Source of the DNA: RGIG4608 sp045651165
GTDB taxonomy: Bacteria > Bacillota > Clostridia > Oscillospirales > CAG-272
DNA length: 64,000 nucleotides
Reading direction: 5' to 3'
NCBI GenBank assembly: GCA_045651165.1
Contig: JAZRRX010000037.1
Span: 1 to 64,000 of the forward strand
A model generated the notes under the pieces. That model worked only from the letters and a program-made list of their open reading frames with translations, was not told the DNA's origin and made no database searches. Below are positions 8,933 to 17,747 of the stretch, piece by piece; position 1 is the stretch's first letter; each line of letters begins with the position of its first letter. A program made the translations under genes and the position numbers.

Positions 8933-8961
8933 TTGAACTTCGACATTGTTTATGATAGAAT
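8933..8961 (+). promoter_or_regulatory. Promoter of the acyltransferase gene
   Basis: TTGAAC (8933-8938), 17-base spacer ending TATGA, TAGAAT (8956-8961). A 10-base inverted repeat (ACGATTTTTT / AAAAATCGT) lies just upstream at about 8903-8932. The rest of 8833-8932 is AT-rich with nothing recognised. Confidence 0.7.
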
Positions 8962-9013
8962 TAATCTTAAGATGGAATAAGCAAATTCCCAACGTATTAT
9001 GAAAGGAATAGTT

Positions 9014-10216
9014 ATGATTACAAACAAGCCCAATATCAGAGTATACCGAGTAGCTCAATTTTTGTCAGAAATTATAGCTAAAACCATTTTCAAAAGAAAA
9101 TATATTCGCAACGAAATAAAAGACGCAAAAGGTCCTATGGTTATCGTTTGCAATCACCAAGCGGCACTTGATTTTACAACATTAATTGGTGCTACCAAAG
9201 AAACGCAAACTTTCGTTGTTAGCGACTCCTTTTATCAAACACTCCCCTTTAAAAAAGGCATGGATAAAATTTGTGTTATTCCAAAACAACAGTTTCAGAC
9301 ATCTATCAAAGAGATAGCCTTGATGCGCAAGGCAGTTAAGCAAGACGGAATTCTCACCTTCTACCCCGCAGGACTTATGTGCGAAGACGGTCTTTCAACA
9401 CCCATTCCCGACTCCACATACGCCTTTCTTAGATGGCTTGATACGGACGTTTATGCAGCAAGAGTTTACGGCACGTATTTTTGTACACCAAAATGGAGCA
9501 AAAAAATTCGCACTGGAAAAACATTCCTTGATATTCATAAAATAATTGATAAGCAAGAGTTGTGCGAAATGGCCGTAGAGCAAATACAAGAAAAGATAGA
9601 TAGCGCATTGCTCTTTGACGCTTATAGAGAACAAGAAAAGCTAAAAATAAAATACTCTGGTGGAAATAATATTGAAGGACTTGAAAATGTGCTTTATATT
9701 TGTCCTCACTGTAAAAAAGAATATACTCTCAAGGTTAAAAACAAGCACACAATTTATTGTACCGAATGCGGCTTTGCACACAAATCTGATAAATACGGAT
9801 TTTTACACAACGTGGGTAAAACGCCTAAAGAAATGAGATACGTTTCAGACTGGTCGCTTTGGATTCAGGAAATAATCAAAGATCAAATTGAAAAAGGTGA
9901 ACTTACCGACCTCACCGCCAAAGCCAAAATACAAACAATTGATTCCAAAAAGCATAAGTACACAACGGTTGGTTATGCAAACATTAAATTAACCCCCGAA
10001 AAATTTATTATTGATGGCCCAATAAATTGCAAGAGAGTGCATCTTGAAATTCCAACTATACAGTTTGCATCCCTCCCATTTAAACCGGGTTATCAAATTG
10101 AAATTCAACATAACAAAGTTTCATATCGTTGTATTCTTGACGACGGAAAGCTTGCAATGAAATTTGTTGATATGGTTGAAGTCTTTTATAAAATGAAATC
10201 CCAAAAGGAAAAATAA
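9014..10216 (+). CDS. Lysophospholipid (PlsC-like) acyltransferase with zinc-ribbon insert
   Basis: A 400-residue protein of the glycerolipid acyltransferase superfamily, which moves an acyl group to a lysophospholipid at the membrane. The catalytic HX4D motif is NHQAALDF near residue 47, and the second conserved block is FYPAG (in place of FPEG) near 118. The C-terminal half is unusual: LYICPHCKKEY...IYCTECGF (about 231-257) is a four-cysteine zinc ribbon, followed by a beta-rich region of unknown role. The start at 9014 was preferred over 8999 because GAAAGGAA ends at 9008. It is a lone gene; the acyl acceptor cannot be deduced. Confidence 0.75.
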   Translation: MITNKPNIRVYRVAQFLSEIIAKTIFKRKYIRNEIKDAKGPMVIVCNHQAALDFTTLIGATKETQTFVVSDSFYQTLPFKKGMDKICVIPKQQFQTSIKEIALMRKAVKQDGILTFYPAGLMCEDGLSTPIPDSTYAFLRWLDTDVYAARVYGTYFCTPKWSKKIRTGKTFLDIHKIIDKQELCEMAVEQIQEKIDSALLFDAYREQEKLKIKYSGGNNIEGLENVLYICPHCKKEYTLKVKNKHTIYCTECGFAHKSDKYGFLHNVGKTPKEMRYVSDWSLWIQEIIKDQIEKGELTDLTAKAKIQTIDSKKHKYTTVGYANIKLTPEKFIIDGPINCKRVHLEIPTIQFASLPFKPGYQIEIQHNKVSYRCILDDGKLAMKFVDMVEVFYKMKSQKEK

Positions 10217-10219
10217 ACA

Positions 10220-10253
10220 AAAGCTCAATGCCACCACGGCATTGAGCTTTTTA
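10220..10253. terminator. Bidirectional terminator between convergent genes
   Basis: AAAGCTCAATGCC / GGCATTGAGCTTT hairpin with ACCAC loop between the acyltransferase stop and the M20 peptidase stop; T runs on both strands. Confidence 0.85.
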
Positions 10254-11690
10254 TTAACATTTTTTCATTAAACGAATATAAAATTCCACGCTCTTACGAA
10301 TTGTGTCAAGCGGTATTTTTTCGTTATTTCCATGAATTGTTTTTCTCTCTTCGCTAGTAAGAGCCATAGCAGAAAAACGATATACCTTATCACTTATTCT
10401 ACTCCAATGCTTTGCATCAGAGCAAGCAAACATAAGATAGGGAGAAACCAAAGTATTATCCCAAGTTCCCTTAACTGCATAGACAATCTTGTTCCACGCG
10501 TCCCCACCAACAACGGATGTTGGAGATGGATCTACCCCCTCAAGAACTGTGAGTTGAATATCCTTATCTTTAATTTGTTTTCTAAGATATTCTTCTGCAC
10601 TCTTTGTTGTTTCGCCAGGGATCAAACGAAGATTTGCACACATCGTGGCATTGGGTGGAATAACATTAATTCCCTTTGACCCCTCCATTTGTGTAAATGA
10701 ACAAGTTGTTCTTATCAAAGCGTTAAGTTCACCACCACTCAATTTTCCAATGAGTGAGAGCACAGGACCAAACAACCAAAGATTTGCAAATATCAATTTA
10801 TATCCAAAATTTGAGTATCTTGCAAGGGTATCAAACATAGATGCAGACACCTTTGAAAGTGTATATTTGAATGGATGATTTTCAATATTTACGCACGCAG
10901 CGCTTAATTTTCCAATAGGTGTATGGGGCTTGGGAGATGAAGAATGTCCACCATTTCCTGTAAATTTAAGTTCAACGTTGAGCATTCCCTTTTCAGCTAT
11001 GCCAACAAGAGCACAGGGAGTGGTAACTCCGGGGAACACATTATTAACCACAGCTCCACCCTCGTCAAGAACAAGTGCAGGCGTGATATTTCTTTCTTTG
11101 AAAAGTTGAATGATTTGTGGCTGTCCCTCTCCGTTTATCTCCTCATTACCTGAAAATGCAAGATAGATATCATTTTCGGGAACAAATCCTTCTAAAAGCA
11201 ACTGTTCAAGCGCCTGCATTGATGCATTGAGTGTTGATTTAGTATCAAGAGTTCCTCTTCCCCAAAGAGTATCGTTTTCAACCTCTCCACAGAAAGGAGC
11301 TTTCTCCCAATCCTTTTCTTCAACGTCAACAACATCAAAATGTGCAGTAAATACACAGGGTGCATCTGAACTTTTTCCTTGCAATCTATAAAGAATTGCG
11401 CGATCAGAAACTCTCTCAAATGCACAATGCTTATAAATCATGGGGAATCTTTCGGATAAAAGCGCGATAAAGCGTTCAAATTCTTCATCATTCTCAAGCG
11501 CTCTGTCACGATGGGATATGGTCTTGCATTTTACCATATCAGCAAGGTCACGTGTTGCTTTGTCAAGATTAACATTTACCTTCTCAATCTCAATTTTACT
11601 CTCTTTATGTGGAACAAAAAGCAAAGCTCTAATAATTGCTATTGACAAAAGCAAAACGATTATAGCCAAAATAACATATAAAACAATCAT
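10254..11690 (-). CDS. Membrane-anchored M20 family metallopeptidase (PM20D1/carboxypeptidase S-like)
   Basis: A 478-residue zinc-dependent M20 peptidase or N-acyl amino acid hydrolase. An N-terminal membrane helix (residues 3-26) anchors it. Metal ligands are visible in AHFDVV (H117, D119), GRGTLDTK (D149) and GNEEING (E183, E184), and the insert domain follows near 225. The pattern is closest to the carboxypeptidase-S/PM20D1 branch. Its start overlaps the stop of the upstream membrane gene by 4 bases, so it is the last gene of a three-gene operon with two membrane proteins. That context suggests peptide or amino-acid-conjugate use (inference). Confidence 0.85.
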   Translation of the reverse strand: MIVLYVILAIIVLLLSIAIIRALLFVPHKESKIEIEKVNVNLDKATRDLADMVKCKTISHRDRALENDEEFERFIALLSERFPMIYKHCAFERVSDRAILYRLQGKSSDAPCVFTAHFDVVDVEEKDWEKAPFCGEVENDTLWGRGTLDTKSTLNASMQALEQLLLEGFVPENDIYLAFSGNEEINGEGQPQIIQLFKERNITPALVLDEGGAVVNNVFPGVTTPCALVGIAEKGMLNVELKFTGNGGHSSSPKPHTPIGKLSAACVNIENHPFKYTLSKVSASMFDTLARYSNFGYKLIFANLWLFGPVLSLIGKLSGGELNALIRTTCSFTQMEGSKGINVIPPNATMCANLRLIPGETTKSAEEYLRKQIKDKDIQLTVLEGVDPSPTSVVGGDAWNKIVYAVKGTWDNTLVSPYLMFACSDAKHWSRISDKVYRFSAMALTSEERKTIHGNNEKIPLDTIRKSVEFYIRLMKKC

Positions 11691-12358
11691 TTTATTTCTC
11701 CGTTAGCTCTTCTCTCTTTGTTATAAAGAACTCTTGCATAGATAAGTGTGATAACCATACTTACAGGAATCATAATACCAACCATACCGGAATTGAGATA
11801 TGGTACGAAAACAAAGAGGATAATCATAAGTGCCATGGGCAAAACTGCAATTTTGAAATATCTTGAAAGATAAACAACGCCAAGTCCACCAAAAAGTGCA
11901 GGAAGTACGTTATCAAATGCAGGTTTTAACCACTCTTGTTCAAAGAATCCCTGGAAAGCTGTTAACAAGCACACACCAACAAATATAATGATTATTGTCA
12001 TTATCGATGATGTAGCTATTGAAATAGTGGAGATAACCTCACCCTCATCACTATCAGCCTTAACGCCTGCTTTATCCATAGAATCAATAGCACAAGGCAC
12101 TTTAAGTGAAGAAAGGTTACCCGTAACAAAGCTAAGGTATGTACCACCCACACCAAGCATGGGAGTATATGTTATAACCTCAATAATACCAACGGGCCAG
12201 AATGTAACTGCAACTGCAAAAAGACCTTTTAAAAATACACCCCAATCGGGCCATGCATTAAAAACGATTGCCAAAGCAAAGGGAAAAGAAAATATAAATC
12301 CTGCAGTAACAACTGCCCATATTCTTCCCCATCTATGCATTTTATCAATATAATTCAT
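11687..12358 (-). CDS. Multispan membrane protein, partner of DUF5058-like protein
   Basis: A 223-residue protein with about six hydrophobic segments and one longer soluble loop near 92-110 (DKAGVKADSDEGE). I do not recognise a named family. It sits 12 bases after the DUF5058-like gene and overlaps the M20 peptidase start by 4 bases, so all three are translated from one message. The glycine-rich segment PMLGVGGTYLSFVTGN is reminiscent of transport proteins. A two-subunit transporter feeding the peptidase is plausible but unproven. AAGGAGGT precedes the ATG. Confidence 0.7.
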   Translation of the reverse strand: MNYIDKMHRWGRIWAVVTAGFIFSFPFALAIVFNAWPDWGVFLKGLFAVAVTFWPVGIIEVITYTPMLGVGGTYLSFVTGNLSSLKVPCAIDSMDKAGVKADSDEGEVISTISIATSSIMTIIIIFVGVCLLTAFQGFFEQEWLKPAFDNVLPALFGGLGVVYLSRYFKIAVLPMALMIILFVFVPYLNSGMVGIMIPVSMVITLIYARVLYNKERRANGEIK

Positions 12359-12370
12359 ATATGTACCTCC

Positions 12371-13138
12371 TTATCCTTTAATCAAAAGTGAAACAGGAAT
12401 TGCCAATGCCATACTACCTATCATTGAAATAGGAAGTGCATAGTCGTTGAGCCATTTCCAATTAAACTTTTTAAGAAGGGTTCCGCAAATAGCCATAAGC
12501 CCTGCAGAAATCGCCATAACAAACACAGGAATCCAGTGCTCAAGCTGATAGTGGAAAGCAAGTGCTTTTGTGCCATTTTCAAGTGTTTCAAAAACAAGAC
12601 CAAGATCGCAAACAATATATCCAAGGAAAGCAGAAAGCATACCAACGAACATACTTGTCATAAGAAGGTCCATCCATCTTTTGTCCTTGTCTTTAACCTT
12701 CATCATACCACCCGTTATCGTCTTACAAGTGATGGGGGCAAGAATAAGACTTGAAGCAATACCAAATGTCATAACGAGTGCAACTGTAACATATTGTTTA
12801 GCATCTGTTATCGCGTCAACGCCAAGTGCTTCAAGTGCATTTTTGGCAGCAGGAAGCTCATATGTAACCGCACCGATAATGGAAAGTCGCAACCAAGGAA
12901 GAGCAACACCGAGCATTTTTACAAGTGAAACAACACCCATAAATATTGCAACTGCGGGAGCAATAGTAAATATTGCCGATCTTTTTATAGTATCAACTAA
13001 TACCGATTTTTTAATGCCTAATTCGATTCCTCTTTTGTAAGCCTTAACAAGAAAGAAAATTGATTGAGCAATTACTACGCCGATTACTACTGCAACAAAT
13101 GCAAAAATTATCGGACTATTAAGGGAAAATTCAAACAT
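12371..13138 (-). CDS. DUF5058-like membrane protein
   Basis: A 255-residue protein starting MFEFSLNSPIIFAFVAV with about seven hydrophobic segments. The N-terminus and general layout match what I recall of the DUF5058 family, whose function is unknown. First gene of the operon that continues with a second membrane protein and an M20 peptidase. The ATG at 13138 is chosen because AAAAAAGGAG lies directly before it; an upstream in-frame ATG at 13198 falls inside the promoter. Confidence 0.7.
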   Translation of the reverse strand: MFEFSLNSPIIFAFVAVVIGVVIAQSIFFLVKAYKRGIELGIKKSVLVDTIKRSAIFTIAPAVAIFMGVVSLVKMLGVALPWLRLSIIGAVTYELPAAKNALEALGVDAITDAKQYVTVALVMTFGIASSLILAPITCKTITGGMMKVKDKDKRWMDLLMTSMFVGMLSAFLGYIVCDLGLVFETLENGTKALAFHYQLEHWIPVFVMAISAGLMAICGTLLKKFNWKWLNDYALPISMIGSMALAIPVSLLIKG

Positions 13139-13169
13139 ATTTATCTCCTTTTTTAATAATGTTGATAAT

Positions 13170-13198
13170 ATTATATCACCTTTTGGATATTTCTGCAA
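13170..13198 (-). promoter_or_regulatory. Promoter of the DUF5058-M20 operon
   Basis: TTGCAG (13193-13198), 17-base spacer ending GGTGA, TATAAT (13170-13175). Confidence 0.8.
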
Positions 13199-13238
13199 GT
13201 ATATTCGAGAAAATTCATCATCATATCATATATTTATC

Positions 13239-13264
13239 AAAAATGACCTCCCGGATGGGAGGTC
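13239..13264 (-). terminator. Terminator after the SGNH lipoprotein
   Basis: Perfect GACCTCCC / GGGAGGTC stem (13245-13252 with 13257-13264), four-base loop, T tract on the minus strand. Confidence 0.8.
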
Positions 13265-13286
13265 AAATTAATTCATAAGTATAAAT

Positions 13287-14936
13287 TTATGCGCCTTGGC
13301 TTTCTCCTGTGATTCTGAATACAACATTAGTAAATTCAACTACTGTTCCACGGTTTGCAAACATACCAACGTACATATATTCAGTGTCAACTGCAAAGAA
13401 ATCAAAATCGTAGTGAGTTTGAGTATATGTATGTCCGCCATAAACAACGCTTACCTTTACGGACTGTCCGACTCTTTCAATAGTCATAGTGAACGTATCG
13501 TCAACCGCCGCAAGAGAAGATACAGTGCCACTTCCATTGTTGAGCACTGCATTTTCTCTATAGAAGTTTGCAGTCATTGAAGAGGAAGTACAAAGGAAAC
13601 CTGCGGTTACGTAATTTGTGATAATGGGACTTTCAGCTGTGAGATTGATATAGCAATCGTCGCGAAGCATAAGACCAAAGCCCACTTGATTGGTGGATGC
13701 AGTAGAAATCACCTTGCCACTAACAGTAAGAGTAAAGTTTTGGCTTGCTTCTACTTGTCTGAAAAGGAAGGCAAAACCATCTTCAGAAGAAGTAAATTTA
13801 CCCTTTTTAGAATTTTGTCCAACCCGGAAGACACCTTCACTAACTTCTTTGGCAATATATCCATTTGAGGAAGATTGAGGATTTCCACCTGTTGTGCCAA
13901 AAGCAGTACCGTACCAGCCGTCAGTTGTGGTTTCAAACTGAGAGGGTGCATTATAATTTTCAAGGTCGGGAGTTTCGTAGGTGGGCACTTCATATCCCTC
14001 TCTTGCAGCAAGTGCCTTTTTGGTGGGCTCTGTGATATTTGGGAGAACGTATCCACCTATACCTTCAAGCTCTGCCATCTCGCTAGCAAACAAATATGCA
14101 ACGAATTTTGCACCGTAAATATTCAAGTGAGTTTTATCAATGCTTGCCCAGTTAGGAATTATAGTCGTGCCGTCAGTATCATATTTACCTGCTATAACTG
14201 CATGGTAATATGACGCTTCTGCAAATCCAAGGTCTTCATATTTGGTTCTTGTGAGAACAGTAAGGTCAATAACGTCAACGCCATAAGCTTCACCAACCGC
14301 ACGAACAGCCGCCGCATAGTCGCCCGTAGCAGTAACGTGACCTTCACTGCCGGAATAGTTATTGTCAGTTGCAGCGCGAACTACGGGAGTGCAAAGAACA
14401 GGTGTTGCACCTACGCTTTGTGCAAGCTTAATATAATATTCGTAAAGGTGATATCCAAAAGAATCAGGATTCGTGTAATCAAGAGATGCATTGGTAAATC
14501 TTGTCGCATCATCACTCTTTTCGTCATTATGACCGAATCCGATAACGAGAATATCTCCCGCCTTCAAGGAGTTTTGAAGCGTAGTGTAATTAGCTTCACT
14601 CAAAAAGCTCTTTGAGCTTCTGCCTGAAAGAGCAAGATTTTTAACTGTAACCTTGTCAGAAAGATAATTAGCTATCTGCGTACCATATCCGTATCTTGGA
14701 TAAAAATAATCATCAGCAAATGAGCAAACGGTTGAGTCACCAACCAAATACATTGTTGTTTCCGGTAAATCCACGTCAGGATCCTCCTTTGGTTCATCGG
14801 GTTTTACTGTAGTAGTTGTTGTGGTTGATTGAGTTTGAGAGGTGGTTTCTTTTTCCTCACTTCCACCACCCAAGCAAGCCGTAAAAAGCATTGCAACGAT
14901 AAGCAAAATTGCTATCAACGAATAAATTTTTTTCAT
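13287..14936 (-). CDS. SGNH/GDSL esterase lipoprotein (rhamnogalacturonan acetylesterase-like)
   Basis: A 549-residue lipoprotein: LFTAC lipobox with Cys21, a Thr-rich linker (30-43), then an SGNH domain with GDST (Ser68), GFGHND (block III, 134-138) and DKTHLN giving Asp267/His270. These blocks match the CE12/rhamnogalacturonan-acetylesterase type, enzymes that remove acetyl groups from pectin or xylan. The C-terminal 200 residues (about 340-549) look like a beta-sandwich, possibly carbohydrate-binding. It is a lone gene with its own promoter. Surface location fits polysaccharide deacetylation; the exact polymer is unknown. Confidence 0.85.
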   Translation of the reverse strand: MKKIYSLIAILLIVAMLFTACLGGGSEEKETTSQTQSTTTTTTVKPDEPKEDPDVDLPETTMYLVGDSTVCSFADDYFYPRYGYGTQIANYLSDKVTVKNLALSGRSSKSFLSEANYTTLQNSLKAGDILVIGFGHNDEKSDDATRFTNASLDYTNPDSFGYHLYEYYIKLAQSVGATPVLCTPVVRAATDNNYSGSEGHVTATGDYAAAVRAVGEAYGVDVIDLTVLTRTKYEDLGFAEASYYHAVIAGKYDTDGTTIIPNWASIDKTHLNIYGAKFVAYLFASEMAELEGIGGYVLPNITEPTKKALAAREGYEVPTYETPDLENYNAPSQFETTTDGWYGTAFGTTGGNPQSSSNGYIAKEVSEGVFRVGQNSKKGKFTSSEDGFAFLFRQVEASQNFTLTVSGKVISTASTNQVGFGLMLRDDCYINLTAESPIITNYVTAGFLCTSSSMTANFYRENAVLNNGSGTVSSLAAVDDTFTMTIERVGQSVKVSVVYGGHTYTQTHYDFDFFAVDTEYMYVGMFANRGTVVEFTNVVFRITGESQGA

Positions 14937-14970
14937 AACGTCATTCCCCTTCCGTAAAAATTACAATTCT

Positions 14971-14999
14971 ATTATATCATTTGTACTTAGTTTGTGCAA
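14971..14999 (-). promoter_or_regulatory. Promoter of the SGNH lipoprotein
   Basis: TTGCAC (14994-14999), 17-base spacer ending ATGA, TATAAT (14971-14976). Confidence 0.8.
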
Positions 15000-15015
15000 T
15001 AGTTTTTTCAAAAAC

Positions 15016-15045
15016 AAAAAGGCAGTTCGTCCGAACTGCCTTTTT
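15016..15045 (-). terminator. Terminator after the cation/proton antiporter
   Basis: Perfect 14-base-pair stem AAAAAGGCAGTTCG / CGAACTGCCTTTTT with a two-base centre. Confidence 0.85.
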
Positions 15046-15046
15046 A

Positions 15047-16348
15047 TTAACCTTGCGCCTGCTCTTGAAGGCGCTTTTCTTCAGTTTCACGAGCGCTTGT
15101 CTTGCCCGCAACATTGATATCGCCCGCCTTTGTGAGCGCTATCTTTGTCAAATAAGGTCCAAAAATTTCATAAATAAGAACCGCAAAAAGTGTGATGTTT
15201 CTAACTATATCACCATCTGCGCCGAGTTCACCCGCTTTGATTGCCATACCAAGAGCAACACCTGCCTGGGGCAAAAGTGTAATACCGAGATATTTAACAA
15301 TTTTAGGATCGCACTTCATCCATTTTGCACTCATTGTTGCACCTGCACATTTACCTGCAGATCTAACAAGTATGTACACAATACCAACAATAATTACCGC
15401 AATGTCACCGAATACCGAAAGATCAAGCTCTGCACCACTCACAACAAAGAAAAGAATTAGAATGGGCGCTGTCCAACGGTCTGCCCTATCCATAAGTTCC
15501 TCAGAAAAATCACAGATATTGCAGAAAACTGTGCCAAGCATCATACAAGAAAGAAGTGAAGAAAAACCGATGTGAATACCACCTACTTCAAACTTGCAAA
15601 GTGAAATCCCAACTGTCAATAAAACAAATGTAACCGACATTGCCATTCTCTTTGAACGAGAGTGGAAAAACTTTTCAAAATATGTGAAAACAACGCCCAT
15701 AACAAAGCCAAGTCCAAGTGAAAGAACAACCTCAACCATGGGTTCAAGCACAACGGATGCTATGCTAATGCTAGCGCTTGTCAATGATTTTGCAATACCA
15801 AATGAAATTGCAAAAACTATCAAACCCACCGCATCGTCAAGTGCAACTACTGGCAAGAGAATGTCAGTAAGTTTTCCCTTTGCTTTGTACTGCTTAACAA
15901 CCATAAGTGTTGCTGCAGGAGCAGTAGCAGTAGCAACCGCGCCAAGTACGATTGCAGCAGGAAGTGGGAATTTGTCACCCATAATAAAGTGCAAGCCAAT
16001 CAAAAACGCGTCAACCAAAATGGTTGTGAAAAGCGCCTGCCAAATACCGATAACAGTTGCCTGCTTACCAATTTTCTTGAGCTGTGAAATTCTAAATTCA
16101 TTACCCATAGAAAATGCAATAAAGCCCAAAGCAACGTCTGAAATTATTGAAAGCCCTTCTACCTGCTCGTGTGAAATACCAAGACCGTCTATGCCAAGTC
16201 CACCGAGAAGAAAAGGTCCGATAAGAACACCTGCAACAAGATATGCAGTTACTGCAGGCAAACTCACTGCCTTTGCTAATCTTGAAAGCATTAATCCAGC
16301 AAGCAAAGCTACCGAAAGACTAATTAAAATAGTTGAATTTGATAACAT
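15047..16348 (-). CDS. Cation:proton antiporter (CPA2/KefB-type membrane domain)
   Basis: A 433-residue protein with about 12 hydrophobic segments, lacking the C-terminal TrkA-N domain of full KefB/C. The N-terminus (SRLAKAVSLPAVTAYLVAGVLIGP) is typical of the CPA2 family, and VALDDAVGLIVFA near 160-180 carries the paired aspartates of the ion-binding site. It exchanges Na+ or K+ for H+ across the membrane. Monocistronic with its own promoter and terminator. Ion specificity cannot be read from sequence. Confidence 0.88.
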   Translation of the reverse strand: MLSNSTILISLSVALLAGLMLSRLAKAVSLPAVTAYLVAGVLIGPFLLGGLGIDGLGISHEQVEGLSIISDVALGFIAFSMGNEFRISQLKKIGKQATVIGIWQALFTTILVDAFLIGLHFIMGDKFPLPAAIVLGAVATATAPAATLMVVKQYKAKGKLTDILLPVVALDDAVGLIVFAISFGIAKSLTSASISIASVVLEPMVEVVLSLGLGFVMGVVFTYFEKFFHSRSKRMAMSVTFVLLTVGISLCKFEVGGIHIGFSSLLSCMMLGTVFCNICDFSEELMDRADRWTAPILILFFVVSGAELDLSVFGDIAVIIVGIVYILVRSAGKCAGATMSAKWMKCDPKIVKYLGITLLPQAGVALGMAIKAGELGADGDIVRNITLFAVLIYEIFGPYLTKIALTKAGDINVAGKTSARETEEKRLQEQAQG

Positions 16349-16407
16349 ATACTATATTCCTCTGTATATATAAAATAATTTTATGATTCATTTTTTGTGC
16401 AGTGGAT

Positions 16408-16436
16408 ATTGTAGCACAATCAAACATAAAATTCAA
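16408..16436 (-). promoter_or_regulatory. Promoter of the antiporter gene
   Basis: TTGAAT (16431-16436), 17-base spacer, TACAAT (16408-16413). Confidence 0.7.
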
Positions 16437-16492
16437 GATTATTTTTCAACTTTTTTGATAATTTTTTCTTTGTTTTTTTGTGCAATATAAAC

Positions 16493-16527
16493 AAAACGGA
16501 ACCCTTTGAATTTGAGTTCCGTTTTTA
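16493..16527 (-). terminator. nrdR terminator
   Basis: AAAACGGAAC (16493-16502) pairs with GTTCCGTTTT (16516-16525); T runs on both sides. Confidence 0.75.
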
Positions 16528-16531
16528 ACGT

Positions 16532-16981
16532 TTATTTCTTTTTCTTCATCAAATCTTTTATCTCTTTTAAGAATGTGTCAACATCCTTAAACTCACGATA
16601 AACCGAAGCAAATCTAACGTAGGCTACATGATCGTAATCTTTTAATTTCATCATTACAAGTTCACCAATTTCACTTGTTGTTATTTCGGTTCTCATTGAG
16701 TTTTGCAAATCTTGTTCAACCTCGTTAACAATCACCTCTGCATCAACAGGACGCTTCTGGCACGCCTTAAGCACGCCCGACAAAAGTTTGTTTCTATCAA
16801 AAATCTGCTTTTCTCCACTCTTTTTGATAACAAATATTTGTGTTGCTTCAATAGTTTCAAATGTTGTAAATCTCTTTTGACATTCAAGGCATTCGCGTCT
16901 GCGACGTATACTTAATCCGTCATTTGAGGGACGGGAATCTATAACCTTGCTATCAAAATATCCACACGCGGGGCATTTCAT
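16532..16981 (-). CDS. nrdR: Transcriptional repressor NrdR
   Basis: A 149-residue NrdR, which binds NrdR boxes before ribonucleotide reductase genes and senses ATP/dATP. The N-terminal zinc ribbon is MKCPACG...CLECQKRF (four cysteines, residues 3-34), followed by an ATP-cone domain starting near 48 (VIKKSGEKQIFDRNKLLSGV). Length equals the family norm. No ribonucleotide reductase gene or NrdR box is in the window, so it acts on distant genes. Confidence 0.96.
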   Translation of the reverse strand: MKCPACGYFDSKVIDSRPSNDGLSIRRRRECLECQKRFTTFETIEATQIFVIKKSGEKQIFDRNKLLSGVLKACQKRPVDAEVIVNEVEQDLQNSMRTEITTSEIGELVMMKLKDYDHVAYVRFASVYREFKDVDTFLKEIKDLMKKKK

Positions 16982-17017
16982 AGGTATTTTTCCTTCTTTC
17001 GAGTTAATCTTTACTTA

Positions 17018-17046
17018 ATCATACCACAAATCATTTGATTTGTAAA
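17018..17046 (-). promoter_or_regulatory. nrdR promoter
   Basis: TTTACA (17041-17046), 17-base spacer ending TGTGG, TATGAT (17018-17023). The -35 overlaps the end of the next upstream gene by a few bases only. Confidence 0.6.
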
Positions 17047-17052
17047 GATTTT

Positions 17053-17292
17053 TTAATTCTTTTGCTTTGCAAAATCGCACAAAATATCCATAATACAATA
17101 AATATTCGTATTACTTGTGGATATTTCATCAAAAAGTATGTATGCTTCTTCCCTATCAGCTTTTATACTGCCACAATAAAAATCCTTTTTGTCCTGCGCA
17201 ATAATCACATAATAATTTCTGTAAAAGACTGCTTTTAAAAGCTTGTAGCAAACTCCATCCACCTCGCGCTTTTCAATTAAGCTAAAATCCAT
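17053..17292 (-). CDS. Small conserved-looking protein (DUF6514-like)
   Basis: A 79-residue soluble protein. The N-terminal half is a short beta-rich stretch (DGVCYKLLKAVFYRNYYVII) and the C-terminal half (REEAYILFDEISTSNTNIYC...LCDF) resembles the REEA...LARxNVTPxTLxDVLEDF pattern I associate with DUF6514, a Clostridia family of unknown function. AAAAGGAG precedes the ATG. The assignment rests on remembered pattern only. Confidence 0.55.
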   Translation of the reverse strand: MDFSLIEKREVDGVCYKLLKAVFYRNYYVIIAQDKKDFYCGSIKADREEAYILFDEISTSNTNIYCIMDILCDFAKQKN

Positions 17293-17417
17293 AATAATCT
17301 CCTTTTGAGTTTTATAATAATATCATAGCATAATACTAACACATAAACATATTTGTTTTGTGTCGCTTTTATGTGCGTTTTTTAACATTTTCTTCCATTT
17401 TTAACAACAATTTTATA

Positions 17418-17446
17418 TTGAATATAATACATTCTCACTGTATAAT
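17418..17446 (+). promoter_or_regulatory. Promoter of the small two-helix membrane protein
   Basis: TTGAAT (17418-17423), 17-base spacer, TATAAT (17441-17446). Confidence 0.75.
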
Positions 17447-17477
17447 TATTATAGAATAATAAAGTTTGGAGAAATAT

Positions 17478-17726
17478 ATGAGAAAAATAAGAAATTATAT
17501 AAATTCGATATATCGACCCGCCTTTTTAATGCTATGCATAGGACTTTCTATTTTTTCTGCAACAATTTGCATTTTGGCAGTTAATTTGCGCGCGGATATG
17601 CTCGCAGGAGCAAGTGATGTAATATATAGATACCCTCAAATGATAGAAAAAATACTTTTTCCTATCTACATACTATTACCTATAACATTTGTTGTGGATT
17701 TGAATGAACGCAAAAATAAAAGCTGA
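17478..17726 (+). CDS. Small membrane protein with two predicted helices
   Basis: An 82-residue protein starting MRKIRNYINSIYRPAFLMLC. It has two hydrophobic segments (about 13-36 and 57-74) joined by a short loop; not recognised as a family. It has its own promoter and a TTTGGAGA site 8 bases before the ATG, and its stop codon lies inside the terminator hairpin. These signals make it a real gene. Alternative TTG start at 17466 is less likely because it overlaps the ribosome binding site. Confidence 0.65.
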   Translation: MRKIRNYINSIYRPAFLMLCIGLSIFSATICILAVNLRADMLAGASDVIYRYPQMIEKILFPIYILLPITFVVDLNERKNKS

Positions 17727-17745
17727 CATCATGTCAGCTTTTATT
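17715..17745. terminator. Bidirectional terminator between convergent small genes
   Basis: Perfect 15-base inverted repeat AATAAAAGCTGACAT / ATGTCAGCTTTTATT with one base at the centre, shared by the 17478 gene and the 58-residue gene on the other strand. Confidence 0.8.
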
Positions 17746-17747
17746 AG

